The notes under the pieces are model-generated. The model was given only the letters and a program-made list of their open reading frames with translations. It was not told the origin of the DNA and ran no database searches. This document shows positions 11,036 through 21,142 of a DNA stretch of 64,000 nucleotides, piece after piece; position 1 is the stretch's first letter; each line of letters begins with the position of its first letter. The position numbers and the translations under genes are program-made. Source of the stretch: Paramarasmius palmivorus (lineage: Eukaryota; Basidiomycota; Agaricomycetes; Agaricales; Marasmiaceae); the NCBI GenBank assembly GCA_037176845.1, contig JAYKXP010000011.1, forward strand, positions 858,116 to 922,115, read 5' to 3'.

Positions 11036-12177
11036 ATGGAACACCTAGAACCTCCGGAGCCTATACTAACGGAAAATCCCCTCCGTTTCGTGATTTTTCC
11101 TCTTAAATACGACGACGTGAGTTTGTCAAACAATCCAAGATCGGAGCTGACATGTCTTGTAGATGTGGAAAATGTATAAGCAGGCCCAAGCCAGTTTTTG
11201 GACAGTGGAAGAAATCGATCTAGCTTCAGACCTGCACCACTGGAATAATCGTCTCGCCGAACAGGAAAGGCAGTTCATTACGACTATCCTGGCATTCTTT
11301 GCTTCTGCGGACGGGATCGTCAACGAGAACCTTGTCCGGCGCTTCATGGATGAGGTTCAAGTTCCTGAAGCTCGTTGTTTTTACGGTTTTCAGATAATGA
11401 TGGAAAACATCCACTCGGAGGCGTACTCGCTTCTTATCGACACTTATGTCCGGGATCCCTCCCTTAAAGACGGTCTCTTTCGAGGTCTGGACACCATACC
11501 GTCCGTGAAGAAAAAGGCCGAATGGGCGCTAAAATGGACATCCGACAGTCGTGCTTGTTTTGGGACGCGACTTGTAGCATTTGCGGCCGTGGAAGGGATA
11601 TTCTTCTCAGGTGCATTTGCTGCCATTTTTTGGCTCAAGAAGCGCGGGTTGATGCCTGGCTTGACATTCTCAAACGAGCTCATCAGTCGAGACGAAGGCC
11701 TTCATACAGATTTTGCTTGCCTTATTTTCTCCTATCTACGAAACCCGCCCACTGAAGAACGACTGCGTACAGTCATCTCGGAAGCCGTCGACATTGAGAA
11801 GGAGTTTATGAGAGGTGCGTTCAGAGATAGATGCGAGAGTGCGATGGTGACCCTCGTACCTTCAGATGCTCTTCCGGTTGCTCTTATCGGGATGAATTCT
11901 TGTGCTATGTGCGAGTACATAGAATACGTGGCGGACCGGTTGCTTGTCGCCCTTGGGTCCTCGAAACTATACTCCGCTACAAACCCGTTTGATTTCATGG
12001 AGCTGATTTCCTTGGAAGGAAAAACCAATTTCTTCGAGAAACGCGTTTCGGAGTACTCTAAGAGTGGTGTTGGCGCAGAGTCTTTCGATAGCCGGGTGTT
12101 GTAAGTCTTACCTGCGATTACTCTCACTTGCCTGTATTGATTTCGATTTATCCAGTGTGACTGACGAACTGTTTTGA
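11036..12177 (+). CDS. RNR2: ribonucleoside-diphosphate reductase small subunit (R2)
   Basis: Exons 11036-11116, 11163-11814, 11866-12100 and 12156-12177 give 329 residues. The 51-nt intron 11815-11865 is a multiple of three and would otherwise read through as a 17-residue insert between EKEFMR and [10 protein letters not shown]. All class I R2 hallmarks are present: SFWTVEEID (iron ligand Asp), ARCFYGFQ (radical tyrosine), MENIHSE (Glu and His ligands), SRDEGLH, NPFDFME and [11 protein letters not shown]. The last intron adds the short tail VTDELF, the acidic C-terminus ending in Phe that docks R2 onto the large subunit. The N-terminus begins close to the ENPxRFVIFP block and lacks the longer leader of many fungal R2 proteins. 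It supplies dNTPs together with the R1 subunit. Confidence 0.9.
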
Positions 12178-12411
12178 TGTTTCGCGTGACTGTTGTTATC
12201 TTTACTTCTATGGTCCTTATAGTAGCAGCTTGCTGTATTGTAGCTGGATAATTCTGAAATGAGAGTGTGTTGGAACTTGGGAGTCGGGACCTGCCCGACA
12301 ATATGTGCCTTAAAGCACGTGTCACATTCGTGGGAATGCCTCAACGTGGTCTCCTGCTGGTCTCCTTGAAAGTTGAAACAATCAACATTATTCCTGCTGC
12401 CCCCTGACGAC

Positions 12412-12438
12412 CTTGGTCGAAGTGCAACTTCTGCCAGG
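12412..12438 (+). repeat. GTGCAAC hairpin, copy 5
   Basis: CTTGGTCGAA and TTCTGCCAGG pair at 7 of 10 positions around GTGCAAC. It lies 235 bp after the RNR2 stop and 834 bp before the next start codon. Confidence 0.5.
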
Positions 12439-13003
12439 CTCGACACCGTTCGACACTCGAAACATTCGGCCCTGTCTCATGCTTTTCATCCGTTACTTTC
12501 ACTTGAACCGTCAACGGAATTGTGATATCAGCCCGAATAATTCCTCTTCGATCAAACAAGATAAAAGGACTTAAAAGTACTACAACAGACAACCAGTGAG
12601 CAGACACACGGAAACCGACCGGAAGCTCTCATGCGAGATTGTTATGACAGTCCACGGCTTCCTCTCCGAGATTTATGTACACTCCAAAAACACACGATCC
12701 GGTCCTGTATCAATGAGCCATACTGCAAGTCCGGCGATCCCTCGTTAATCCCAACAGAGGGAAAGGAACTCGTGATATGGATACAGCTTCTGAACCCGTG
12801 GTTCGTACTAGGAAGGCAAAGCTATGGATGAGAGCGAAGATGAAGTTGTAGCAGAACCAGTGTAGTCTGCCAACCTTGAAGGAGGCAGGGGATCTTGTGA
12901 AGATGATGAAGTCTCAGTGGGTGCGTTACCTCTCGTCCCTCGGTGTTCTAACGCTGAATATATAAATATCACAGAGCTACGACCCTGGTCTATCCGTGGT
13001 GGC

Positions 13004-13030
13004 TTTGGTCGAGGTGCAACTTCGGGATAA
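13004..13030 (+). repeat. GTGCAAC element, copy 6 (weak stem)
   Basis: The loop and inner stem (CGAG/TTCG) are kept but the outer arms pair poorly, about half of positions. The left arm nearly repeats that of copy 5, so one may be a decayed duplicate. It lies about 240 bp upstream of the F-box gene at 13272. Confidence 0.35.
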
Positions 13031-13271
13031 AGTATTCAGCTTTCACGTCGGTTCCTGTACGTATCTTCCCTTGGTATCTTCCGCCTACGCCTCGGACGGA
13101 ACAATATTGTTTCACGGGAAAATTTTCCGCTCTTACGGCTCGTTCGTTGCACTCCTCCTCCTATTCACCAATGAAGTTAAGGAGCCCGCGGAAAGGAGGC
13201 CCTTGTGTGAAGGATTGATAACATGGGAGGCCTGCTAGTATTCAGAAATTCAGACCTTTCTGGCCCCCAGG

Positions 13272-15072
13272 ATGCGACGTTGGGTATGCGAATCTTGTTC
13301 AGCAATTAAAGTAGGTGTCTTGTTCGTTTCATGCTTGTCAATGCGTTTAATGGCTTATACAGTGTCTTGTGTGTTTGCCGCCCCTCGAAAGTGCTGCAGT
13401 CGCAGCGGAGTTCACTGGATCTACGGTAACGTGCTTGTGCTACCGTCCATACTTTAACGTTAATGTCGTTTTTCTGCAGCGTTCGTCGTCCGCTTCCGTC
13501 GCTGTTGATGCCTCTGCCAAACTCCCGCTGGAACTCAAAAGTCGTATATTCTGCATGGTCAGCCACTCCAACTCCGTTTCATGCGGCAGTCTCAAGGCAG
13601 CACTGGCGCTCGGTGCAGTCTGTAGAGAATGGAGGATGGTAGTTCACGGATGCCCCGAGATGTGGACCATTCTCGATATCGTGAACCCGGTCGAGCATCA
13701 CCTGGCTATGGTCAGTGTATCGATGGAGCTTTCGAGACAGCGGCCCCTCGATATCTCGCTCGTTGAATGGCGCGAACCTGACCCTCTCGGCGACGATTGG
13801 ATGGAGGAGATATGGCGCGAGCTAATACCCCATTCTCACCGATGGCAAAGCCTGCGATTCGTGTCACTTGTCGATAGAAAAATCCGACTTCCAGATTTGC
13901 CGCATTCGCTGCCTGCTCTCCTCCAGTTCACAGGAGAGTTCCGGACAGGGATGCCACTTCGTAATGCCCAGCGCCTCTTTTCGACGCTAGGGAACAGCGT
14001 TCGCCTCCGTACCGTCACCTGGAAGGGTATCATCCCGAAATCGCCCGACGAGGAATCTTTGTCGGCAGCTTGCGAGAGCTGGATTTCTCTTTGGAGACAG
14101 CACCACGAAGCGTCTGTGTGGGGGCGTCTATCACATCTACACACGGGAATGATACTATCAACAGACACGTTACACCTTTTGGGTCGATGTGTTAACCTTA
14201 TTGCATTGGTCTTGACTCGGTGTCCGTTGGGTACAGGGTTTCCGTCTACGTCCAGGACCATTCGTGTCACTTTGTCGCTCCTCCAAGACTTGAAAATACG
14301 GTGTTCTTGGAGCACAGTGGACTACCTGTTTCGCGTTCTTGACTTACCTTCCTTGAAGCGTTTGGAAATACAGAATAGCGGCCTCACTTTGCTCCACTTC
14401 AATGGCTTTCTTCGTCGTTCACGATGTCGCTTGCGGTTTCTGTCGATGTCTATCTGGGACGCAGATCCTCTATCACTCGCCGAGTTACTCGCATTGTTTC
14501 AGTCCGAGCTGGTCGAGGCAGAGGAGTTGCACATTGATTTCGGAGATCTGGACGATACCCCTGCGCCTACAGGACCGGTGCATGCGGAAGAGGTGGTTCA
14601 ACTTCCAGCCTTGCGCGTTTTGTCGCTGCGTGCCGATTTCTCTGCCGTATTGCACGACCTTTTGTTGAAGTACTTATCCTGTCCTTCTTTGAAATCATTG
14701 GACCTACGATGCAACGAAGACTGTACTCCCTCATTTTTCCCCTTCCTAGACCGATCAGGTTGTTCCCTCACTTGCTTGGATCTCCAAATCAAGGGGTGTC
14801 TCCGGCGCACAGATTTTATGAAGACTTTTGTTGCCTGTCCTTCACTCGGGGGGGTCTTTCATCTATCTGTTGCATTGGAAGATGCTACCCCTCTTGTTTC
14901 TTATTTGATATCTTCTCATTGTCGGCCTGCTCAGGCTCCCAGTGTATTTCCTGTCCTTCAAAGATTATCCCTTACCTTTACCCGCGTTGACGAATTGCTT
15001 TTGCGTATGCTTACACAATCTAGGAACGAACTTGTGGTCACTGCTCGTAAAGGCAGATCTCGGTATATATAA
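13272..15072 (+). CDS. F-box protein 3
   Basis: Exons 13272-13310, 13363-13425 and 13480-15072 join in phase 0 to 564 residues; introns are 52 and 54 nt. The first exon is Cys-rich (WVCESCSAIK followed by CLVC across the junction). The F-box lies near residues 52-105: LPLELKSRIF, AVCREWRMV, MWTILDIV. It belongs to the same paralogue group as the genes at 18794, 26690 and 36261, which share a RPLDISLxEW-type block after the F-box and a C-terminal CPSLKSLDLRCxxxC repeat. Presumed SCF substrate receptor. The short first two exons are the least certain part. Confidence 0.75.
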
Positions 15073-15169
15073 TATAATACGGATCTTCAATTCTATCTTC
15101 TGTGACCTTCTTTCTTTATATACATATGCTAATATGCGATTGATTGTATGTATGAACGTTGTCGATTGG

Positions 15170-15551
15170 GCAGTATGTCGCGCAAGTACGATTGAACCAA
15201 CGAAGAGAATGTCGTATAATTTCGGTGCCGTCGACCTTGCGAATATGGTGTTCCCGGTTTCGATGTATGTGGATTGGATTCGCGTTTATCAAGATCCCAA
15301 CGAAGTCAATATTGGTTGCGATCCTCCAAATTTCCCGACGAAAGCTTATATCGATGAGTAAGTTCTGTTTTGTGCATTCCGTAGTCATTGTACTCATAAT
15401 CCCCAGATACATAGAAGCCTATGTCAATCCGTAAGTCCCATTTCATTCCTCAAACTAGAAATAGTCACTGACAGACCGCAGTAATCTCACTACGCGGACC
15501 GACGGCTTTGGACAGCCCAAACCGAAGAATAGGCTTGTTGATCAGTGTTAG
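15170..15551 (+). pseudogene. fragment of Kre6/Skn1-type GH16 beta-glucan synthesis protein
   Basis: Three exon pieces (about 15170-15357, 15407-15430, 15482-15551) splice to the C-terminal end of a Kre6/Skn1 family protein: NFGAVDLANMVFP, YVDWIRVYQDP, NIGCDPPNFPT, then YVNPNLTT and KNRLVDQC before the stop. In intact proteins this tail follows a GH16-like domain used in beta-1,6-glucan synthesis. Here the membrane segment and nearly all of the GH16 domain are missing. Both introns (49 and 51 nt) keep proper splice sites, so the fragment is a genomic, not a retroposed, copy. The left breakpoint lies within about 100 bp of the end of F-box gene 3. Confidence 0.8.
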
Positions 15552-15793
15552 TGATGGAGCGAAGGCCGCGCCTTTTTTGGTTCAGGAGTTGCGCTGGCTC
15601 GCGACGCCACTTCACGAAGTATCATATTACCCAGTTAATACTGACCACGCTCCTTAACTTTGCACGCTAATTGTGTTGAACTCAAGAGTCACATAGACGC
15701 ACGGAACACATTCATGCCATGTATATACTACGCACAAAGTAATGTTATACCCAAGCTTTCAGACTTGCAAGTCATGTTCCGTCCAGAAACGTA

Positions 15794-17090
15794 TCAAGAA
15801 CCACCAACGTGCTGGCCTCCATTGATATGCAACACGCTGCCTGTCATAAAATTCGACCCTGGACCAGCGCAAAACACAAAAGCGTCCCCTAATTCCGATG
15901 GTTGGGCGGCCCGACCATGAAGAGGCGTTTGACCTACACCCCAGCCCTGTTGATCGTTCAGATGCGTCCAGAGCAGTGGACTGGAAGGGTTCAACATACC
16001 TCCATGTTTTCTGCGCTACGCGAAGCAGGTTGTAAAGGAGTATAAACAGGTCCAGGAACTGGAGAAACGGTCCATAAGCTGTCAATATACATAAGTCTTG
16101 TACACACCTATTGCGTTAACGCGGATGCCCTTCGGAGCGAGTTGCATGGACAGACTACGAGTGAAGCTGATGATTGCTCCTTTCGTCGTCGAGTAATCAA
16201 TCAGATAGGCAGATCCCTTTGGACGTGATCAGTATGAAGCATCCTATGGAATCGATATCATACAACTGCTCACTTTATAGGCAGTCACGGAGGACGTGTT
16301 GATTATCGACGATCCCCTCGGCATGTGTGGTACAGCTGCCTTTGCGAGGTAGATCATCTGAAGGATATTGGTCCTGAATGTATCTTCGACATTCTTGGGC
16401 TATGACGGCTGTTAGACGGACAATGTAAATTGAGGAGTCGACCTACATCTATATCCTTGATTTCGTGACACATGATCTGCTGACTTGCATTATTGACGAG
16501 GATGTCAAGACCTCCAAATTGTTTGATATGAGAGTCGACGATACAGTCAAAGGAAGATCCCTCCTTAAGGTCAATCGCAATCAGATGGGCACGCTGCAAG
16601 GACGTTTCGGCGATGGTTTTCTGGACCGATTTGGCACTGACTATGCATGACTGGGTGATTTATATTGGTGTAGAGAACCGCCTTACTCGTGTTCCTCTTC
16701 TGGAAGGTAGACAATACTAACGTCGCAGCCTTCCCGTGCGAAGAAAATAGCTGCAGAACGGCCAATGCCCTGAAAAAGAGTACAACTAGATTTAGGCGGC
16801 GTTGATTCCAGGGCGTAAAATTTACACGCACGCTGTCACCACCAGTGATAATCGCTTTTTTGCCCTTTAATTTGCCAGATCCCTCGTACTCCTTGAGGTA
16901 AGGTTTTCCGTTGTCCCAGTACTCGACCTTTGAGTGCTCTGCACCTGGAGAAAGATTTTTGTCCAGCCCAGGAAGAGACTGGGATTGAGGAGTAAGTTCA
17001 ACAGAGTTCTAAGTCAAATTTCAGCAAAGAAAGGTCTTTGAAAATGTAGCATATGCATGCCTTGTAAGCGGTAATTGGCTGATCGGTCAT
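15794..17090 (-). CDS. short-chain dehydrogenase/reductase (SDR)
   Basis: Eight exons on the minus strand (17090-17061, 17008-16832, 16769-16687, 16636-16447, 16393-16274, 16216-16108, 16058-16000, 15946-15794) give 306 residues in an unbroken frame. Motifs in order: cofactor loop TGGDSGIGR, DILVNNAS, INTSSVTAY, catalytic DYSTTKGA (YxxxK), IRVNAI, VPGPVYTPL and the end MTGSVLHINGG. This is a classical SDR of the kind often annotated as glucose or 3-oxoacyl reductase; the substrate cannot be told. Intron 1 is GC-AG (donor GCATGC). Exon 1, intron 1 and most of exon 2 are duplicated in tandem just upstream. A transcript from the distal copy could splice exon 1 to the proximal exon 2 and still make the same protein. 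Confidence 0.85.
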
Positions 17091-17350
17091 TGTCAGATTC
17101 AGTGTGTCCCCAGGGCTTGCAAAGGTAAGGTTTTCCGTTGTCCCAGTACTCGACCTTTGAGTGCTCTGCACCTGGAGAAAGATTTTTGTCCAGCCCAGGA
17201 AGAGACTGGGATTGAGGAGTAAGTTCAACAGAGTTCTAAGTCAAATTTCAGCAAAGAAAGGTCTTTGAAAATGTAGCATATGCATGCCTTGTAAGCGGTA
17301 ATTGGCTGATCGGTCATTGTCAGATTCAGTGTGTCCCCAGGGCTTGCAAA
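16897..17350. repeat. perfect 227-bp tandem duplication over SDR 5' end
   Basis: 16897-17123 and 17124-17350 are identical by eye. Each unit contains, on the minus strand, the SDR leader, exon 1 (17090-17061 and 17317-17288), the GC-AG intron and most of exon 2. The lack of any difference points to a very recent event. Confidence 0.9.
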
Positions 17351-17674
17351 CCTTTTAAAAGCTATCTAAAGGTGTGAATGAATCATGCCAGACGTCACTT
17401 CGAGGTAATTCTGTGGCACAGAGGAGTAATGCAATTATGTGCATGTTTCTTCAATGTGCCTAGAAAAAAAGAGTGCATGAGAGAGTAGGAGAGATCCTGG
17501 AAAGGCGATAAGGGCATTCACGGAGTGTGTAATTCACTGGAAAAGAGCGAAGGGTATGCCGGTTGACCAATGACCATTTGATTGTATTGCAGATTACAGG
17601 TATAGCACGTTTTCTCGACCTGTTTGATTCCAAAATCTCCACACCCAACTTCTAACCCGTCAACCCAAGATCCA
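17351..17674. other. short intergenic region
   Basis: Upstream flank of the SDR gene and downstream flank of the minus-strand gene at 17675. No feature seen. Confidence 0.4.
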
Positions 17675-18085
17675 TCAGTCCTTGCTGGAAGGAAGAGCCA
17701 AGAATTTGATTAAGAGCGGGTGAGATGGACGTTCGCCAACGAAATCGATGGAATTCTCGGCGCAGTACGACATGGCGGCGGCACAGAAAACGTCTATTTT
17801 GGATGGAAAGACGCCGCAGGTGTCGTTGTACACGTTGAAGGTATGCTCGGCCCAGTCGGAAATTTCAGAGACAAGATAGGCCACGATGTTGTCCACGTAT
17901 TCGTCAAACAGATAAAGGGACGCTTTGACCACACCCGGTTGGTCCAGGCCCTTTAACCACGGAGAGTGGTTTAGGAGAAACTCCTCTGTGCACGCTTTCA
18001 ACTCGCCCATGATGATGGTTTCGTCGAGGGAATCGTTGAAAGTATCGAATGCGGAACGTCCTGTTGAAGAAAGCTCAGAATACAT
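17675..18085 (-). CDS. small hypothetical protein
   Basis: A 136-residue frame starting at ATG 18085 (MYSELSS). The frame extends further upstream, but the only upstream ATG after the probable leader intron (acceptor near 18179) is in another frame, so the start is unsure. The protein is acidic, with aromatic-rich segments (YLFDEYVDNIVAYL, SDWAEHTFNVYND), probably helical. I recognise no domain. It lies 0.6 kb upstream of the SDR on the same strand. Confidence 0.4.
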   Translation of the reverse strand: MYSELSSTGRSAFDTFNDSLDETIIMGELKACTEEFLLNHSPWLKGLDQPGVVKASLYLFDEYVDNIVAYLVSEISDWAEHTFNVYNDTCGVFPSKIDVFCAAAMSYCAENSIDFVGERPSHPLLIKFLALPSSKD

Positions 18086-18793
18086 CTGCGAAAAAGGCAA
18101 AGCACGGACCGTTACGACCTTGGGCTCGCATAGGCGGATAGAGATTAGCCATATCGTCTTTTCTGTTTGACTGTGCAAAGATAAGCATCAGTCAATTATA
18201 ACGAAAACCGAGAGGAGCAGGACTTACACGGGCTGCGTTCGAGTGGAATTCGATGAGAAATGGGTTTACACTGGTACACCCACCGCCAGGGGGGTAGTGC
18301 TTTATAGGTCAAGCGGGTGAACAAGTGAAGTGTTTTCACAATGTTTTCACAGTGATTTCACAGAAGCGTCTTCCATTCCCGGCGAATCGATACAGGAAGC
18401 GTTCAAAATATCACAATGAACGTGTTGCTTGCCACAGTCGCTGTCCATTCTGTGCACACAGTATTCAGTCTTTAGAGAAGAAGTTCGGGAGCTCTGAGGA
18501 ACGAGAAGTAACTCCTGTTTAACGCGTATGGCTTTGCACTGTAAGGACGTCGAAGCGCCGAAGTCTGGATCTTCGATCGGTTGCGATGGTAACAGCTCCC
18601 GAAAAGAGGCAGAATTCTGAATCAATTTAGAACCGAGACTTCTCCTGACTGTCACCGTCATGAGAGAGTCAAGGGTGCCATTAAAACTCTCCGTTTCGCT
18701 TCTTTATAACTTGTTCTCGTTCCACTTGTCTGGGTGTGAATTGCAATTTGTGGGTGGTGCAACCGTCTGCAAATACTGTCCACCCAGTGAAAC
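18086..18793. other. intergenic region
   Basis: Between the minus-strand gene and F-box gene 4. It holds hairpin copy 7 at its right edge; otherwise no gene or repeat is seen. Confidence 0.4.
18746..18774 (+). repeat. GTGCAAC hairpin, copy 7
   Basis: ATTTGTGGGTG and CGTCTGCAAAT pair at 7 of 11 positions, with the outer five perfect. It ends 20 bp before the proposed ATG of F-box gene 4, so this copy is almost certainly in the transcribed leader if that start is right. Confidence 0.5.
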
Positions 18794-20479
18794 ATGCCAG
18801 TCCGTCAATGCAGATTTCAGTCCTGTCGTGAAGATAGACTCTGTAAGCTCTCGGTGAGACCAGTGCGCTTTACCTTTTGACCTGTGTCGCTGACCTTGAG
18901 TAACCAGGTACCACGACCGACCTTTGTCAAGCCGTTTTCGGACGATCCCACGTCTGACACTCCACGTGAAATCCTTGGAGAGATATTCAGATACGCAGTG
19001 GACTCATTGGGTGGCAAGAGAGGAGTAAAGCAAGCGATGGCTGTAAGCTCGGTCTGCCGACGTTGGAAGGAGGTCGGTGGTGGATTGCCCAGTCTATGGA
19101 ACACCGTAGAGGTGGCTGATGCGGACGACAAGGAACTGCAGATGGTACAGACGTGTCTTTCAAGGTCTCGGAGCAACCCTCTACATGTGTCGCTCTCCCA
19201 GTGGGCCGATCATTCGATTCAAGTCGGTGTCGCTCTTGATACAATCTGGTCGATTTTGCTGGCGAATTTTCATCGCTGCGTTACTTTCCACGTTACCATC
19301 TCCGACCCTAGCATTCTCGGCCGATTAGGGCTCCCGAATTCGACCCCTTTGTTACAATCGTTTTCCTTGAGATCGTCCTGTGAAGTCGAGGTCCGTGACG
19401 CAGTCGATTGGATGACCGTCATGCGGCAAGCGCCCTTACTCAACTCCCTCGTTTGGGATGCTAATCTTACGAGCACTACATTAGGCCTTCCTGGCTGGGA
19501 TGGGATCGCTAGCAGTTTTGTGGGCTCCCCTTCGCTCTTTTCCGCCATGACGAATCTGCGAACTGAAATGACGCTGTCGGAAGGGATGATCACTTGTATA
19601 CTCCAGATGGTTTCCTTGCGTGTGTTGATCTTTCGGCATTGTCGTGTGTCGTCATCGCTTCGTGATGACACACAGGATATACACCTGCCTTCTCTGGAGA
19701 AAATGGTGTTCGATGGGTGCTCTAGTGCAACCTATTTTTGGCTGGGTGCTGTACGTGCCCCGGCTTTGCTTCACCTCGATCTCGTAGAGTCGTCTGTAGA
19801 CCTCGCGTCCTTCAACGAGTTCTGTCGGCGGTCCGCCTTTCGACTAAGAGTATTGTCGGTGTCTATATGGGAGTGTACCCACGAAGATATCGCGGACTTG
19901 ATGATGATCTTCCAGGAACTGATGACAGACCTGGAGGAATTACATGTCGAGTACGTTCATTATTCAGACGCACCGACACTCTCGGCACAGAACCTACCAT
20001 CAATCGACAGCGTGACCTTGCCTTCGCTCCTTGTTCTTTCGACAAGTTCAGAATCCCCGAGCTCCTTTATCCGGCTCCTTTTCACTCATCTCCGGTGTCC
20101 GTCTTTGGTGTCCGCCGATGTACGATGTGGGGACAATTGTTTACCTTCACTGCTGGAAATGTTTTCCCGGTCGGAATGCGTACTCTCTTGTCTAAAGCTG
20201 AAGCTGAAAGACGGGCTCATCGACAATGCCTCGATCCAGACCTTAATCTCATCTCCAGCCCTCGGACGGCTGACTCACTTAACTATTGGGGTAAATAATG
20301 CGGACTTGTTGCTGTCGATGCTCATGTCTCGCAGCTACGCTTCGTTGCCGCTTAAAAGCCTGAGTGCTATTCGGATATTGTACAACCGCGGACGAGAGGA
20401 TCTCAAACGGGAGTTTTTGTTTTCAAGGAGGCGATTTGCGATAGCTACAGCATGTCAGACTTTTGTTTCTTTTCCCTAG
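18794..20479 (+). CDS. F-box protein 4
   Basis: Exon 1 (18794-18853, 20 codons) joins exon 2 (18908-20479) in phase 0 across a 54-nt GT-AG intron, giving 543 residues. F-box: PREILGEIFRYAV, then SSVCRRWKEV and LWNTVEV. It belongs to the paralogue group of genes 3, 8 and 12, and shares with gene 3 the block RLRVLSVSIWE/RLRFLSMSIWD and the C-terminal CPSL and SCLKL repeats. Presumed SCF substrate receptor. The downstream ATG at 18884 lies inside the intron and is rejected. Confidence 0.75.
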
Positions 20480-21142
20480 AACATATCGCTTTGTGCATTT
20501 CGCGAGATTTTTACGACTTTAAATACCGATTTCTTTACGTGCCGCGGCGATATAGCACCAGTAATGTCTCCTTTCCTTAAGATATCATTTTGTGTATTTT
20601 CGTAATTTTTAGGACTTTGAATACCAATTTCTTTACAGAATCGCCTAGTCTGTAACGAAGCACTTTGCAGGCAAGTCGGTCGATTACTCTGGTAACTGCG
20701 TATGGCTTGCCCTTGGAGAACAGCAGGTGGCACGATTGTGAGACGGGCTTGTCGTGGATCGACTATCTAAATAGTTTCCTGCGAGTATGTCGTTGTGGGT
20801 CCGCTCCTTGCATATAAGTATCACCCTAAATGTTGTTTCACTTAGGGTTAAGGTTAGGCTGGTTGTGACTGTGACGTGATACGTCACTGTAGTCTTTGCT
20901 TTCAACCTTTCGCATACAGAGGGTGCAACTCTCTGTATGGAGAATTATCATGCCCGACCCGAGCCCAAACCCGGCGGCGATGAAGGGTGGGACACACAAT
21001 GCCCGAGGAACGATCGATCGAACCGCTGTTTGGCTGTTTGTTCTCATTTCCGACTCAACTTGAATCACAACTACTAGGTGTAAACGGTACGCTCTGTGTC
21101 TTCCCTCCGCAGATTTGCGAGCTTATTATTGTAACTTAGAGC
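20480..21142. other. intergenic region
   Basis: About 660 bp containing hairpin copy 8. A TTACG/ATTTC-rich stretch at 20490-20640 shows a loose internal repeat (GATTTTTACGACTTTAAATACC versus ATTTTTAGGACTTTGAATACC). No gene. Confidence 0.45.
20913..20939 (+). repeat. GTGCAAC hairpin, copy 8
   Basis: CATACAGAGG and TCTCTGTATG pair at 9 of 10 positions around GTGCAAC. It lies 204 bp upstream of the ATG of F-box gene 5, on the same strand. Confidence 0.8.

Larger units (their letters stand above)
12178..13271. other. intergenic region with two weaker GTGCAAC hairpins
   Basis: About 1.1 kb with no supportable gene. Two elements share the core TTGGTCGA(A/G)GTGCAACTTC: copies 5 and 6. Confidence 0.5.

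Noticed and set aside
10373..12177. F-box genes as dedicated regulators of RNR2 and p12
   Set aside because: Attractive by analogy with cyclin F and CRL4, but nothing in the sequence links any F-box protein here to these targets; kept only as a question.
18094..18178. Upstream extension of the hypothetical gene at 17675 to 18178
   Set aside because: The apparent first codon is TTG inside a probable leader intron (acceptor near 18179); the first in-frame ATG is at 18085.
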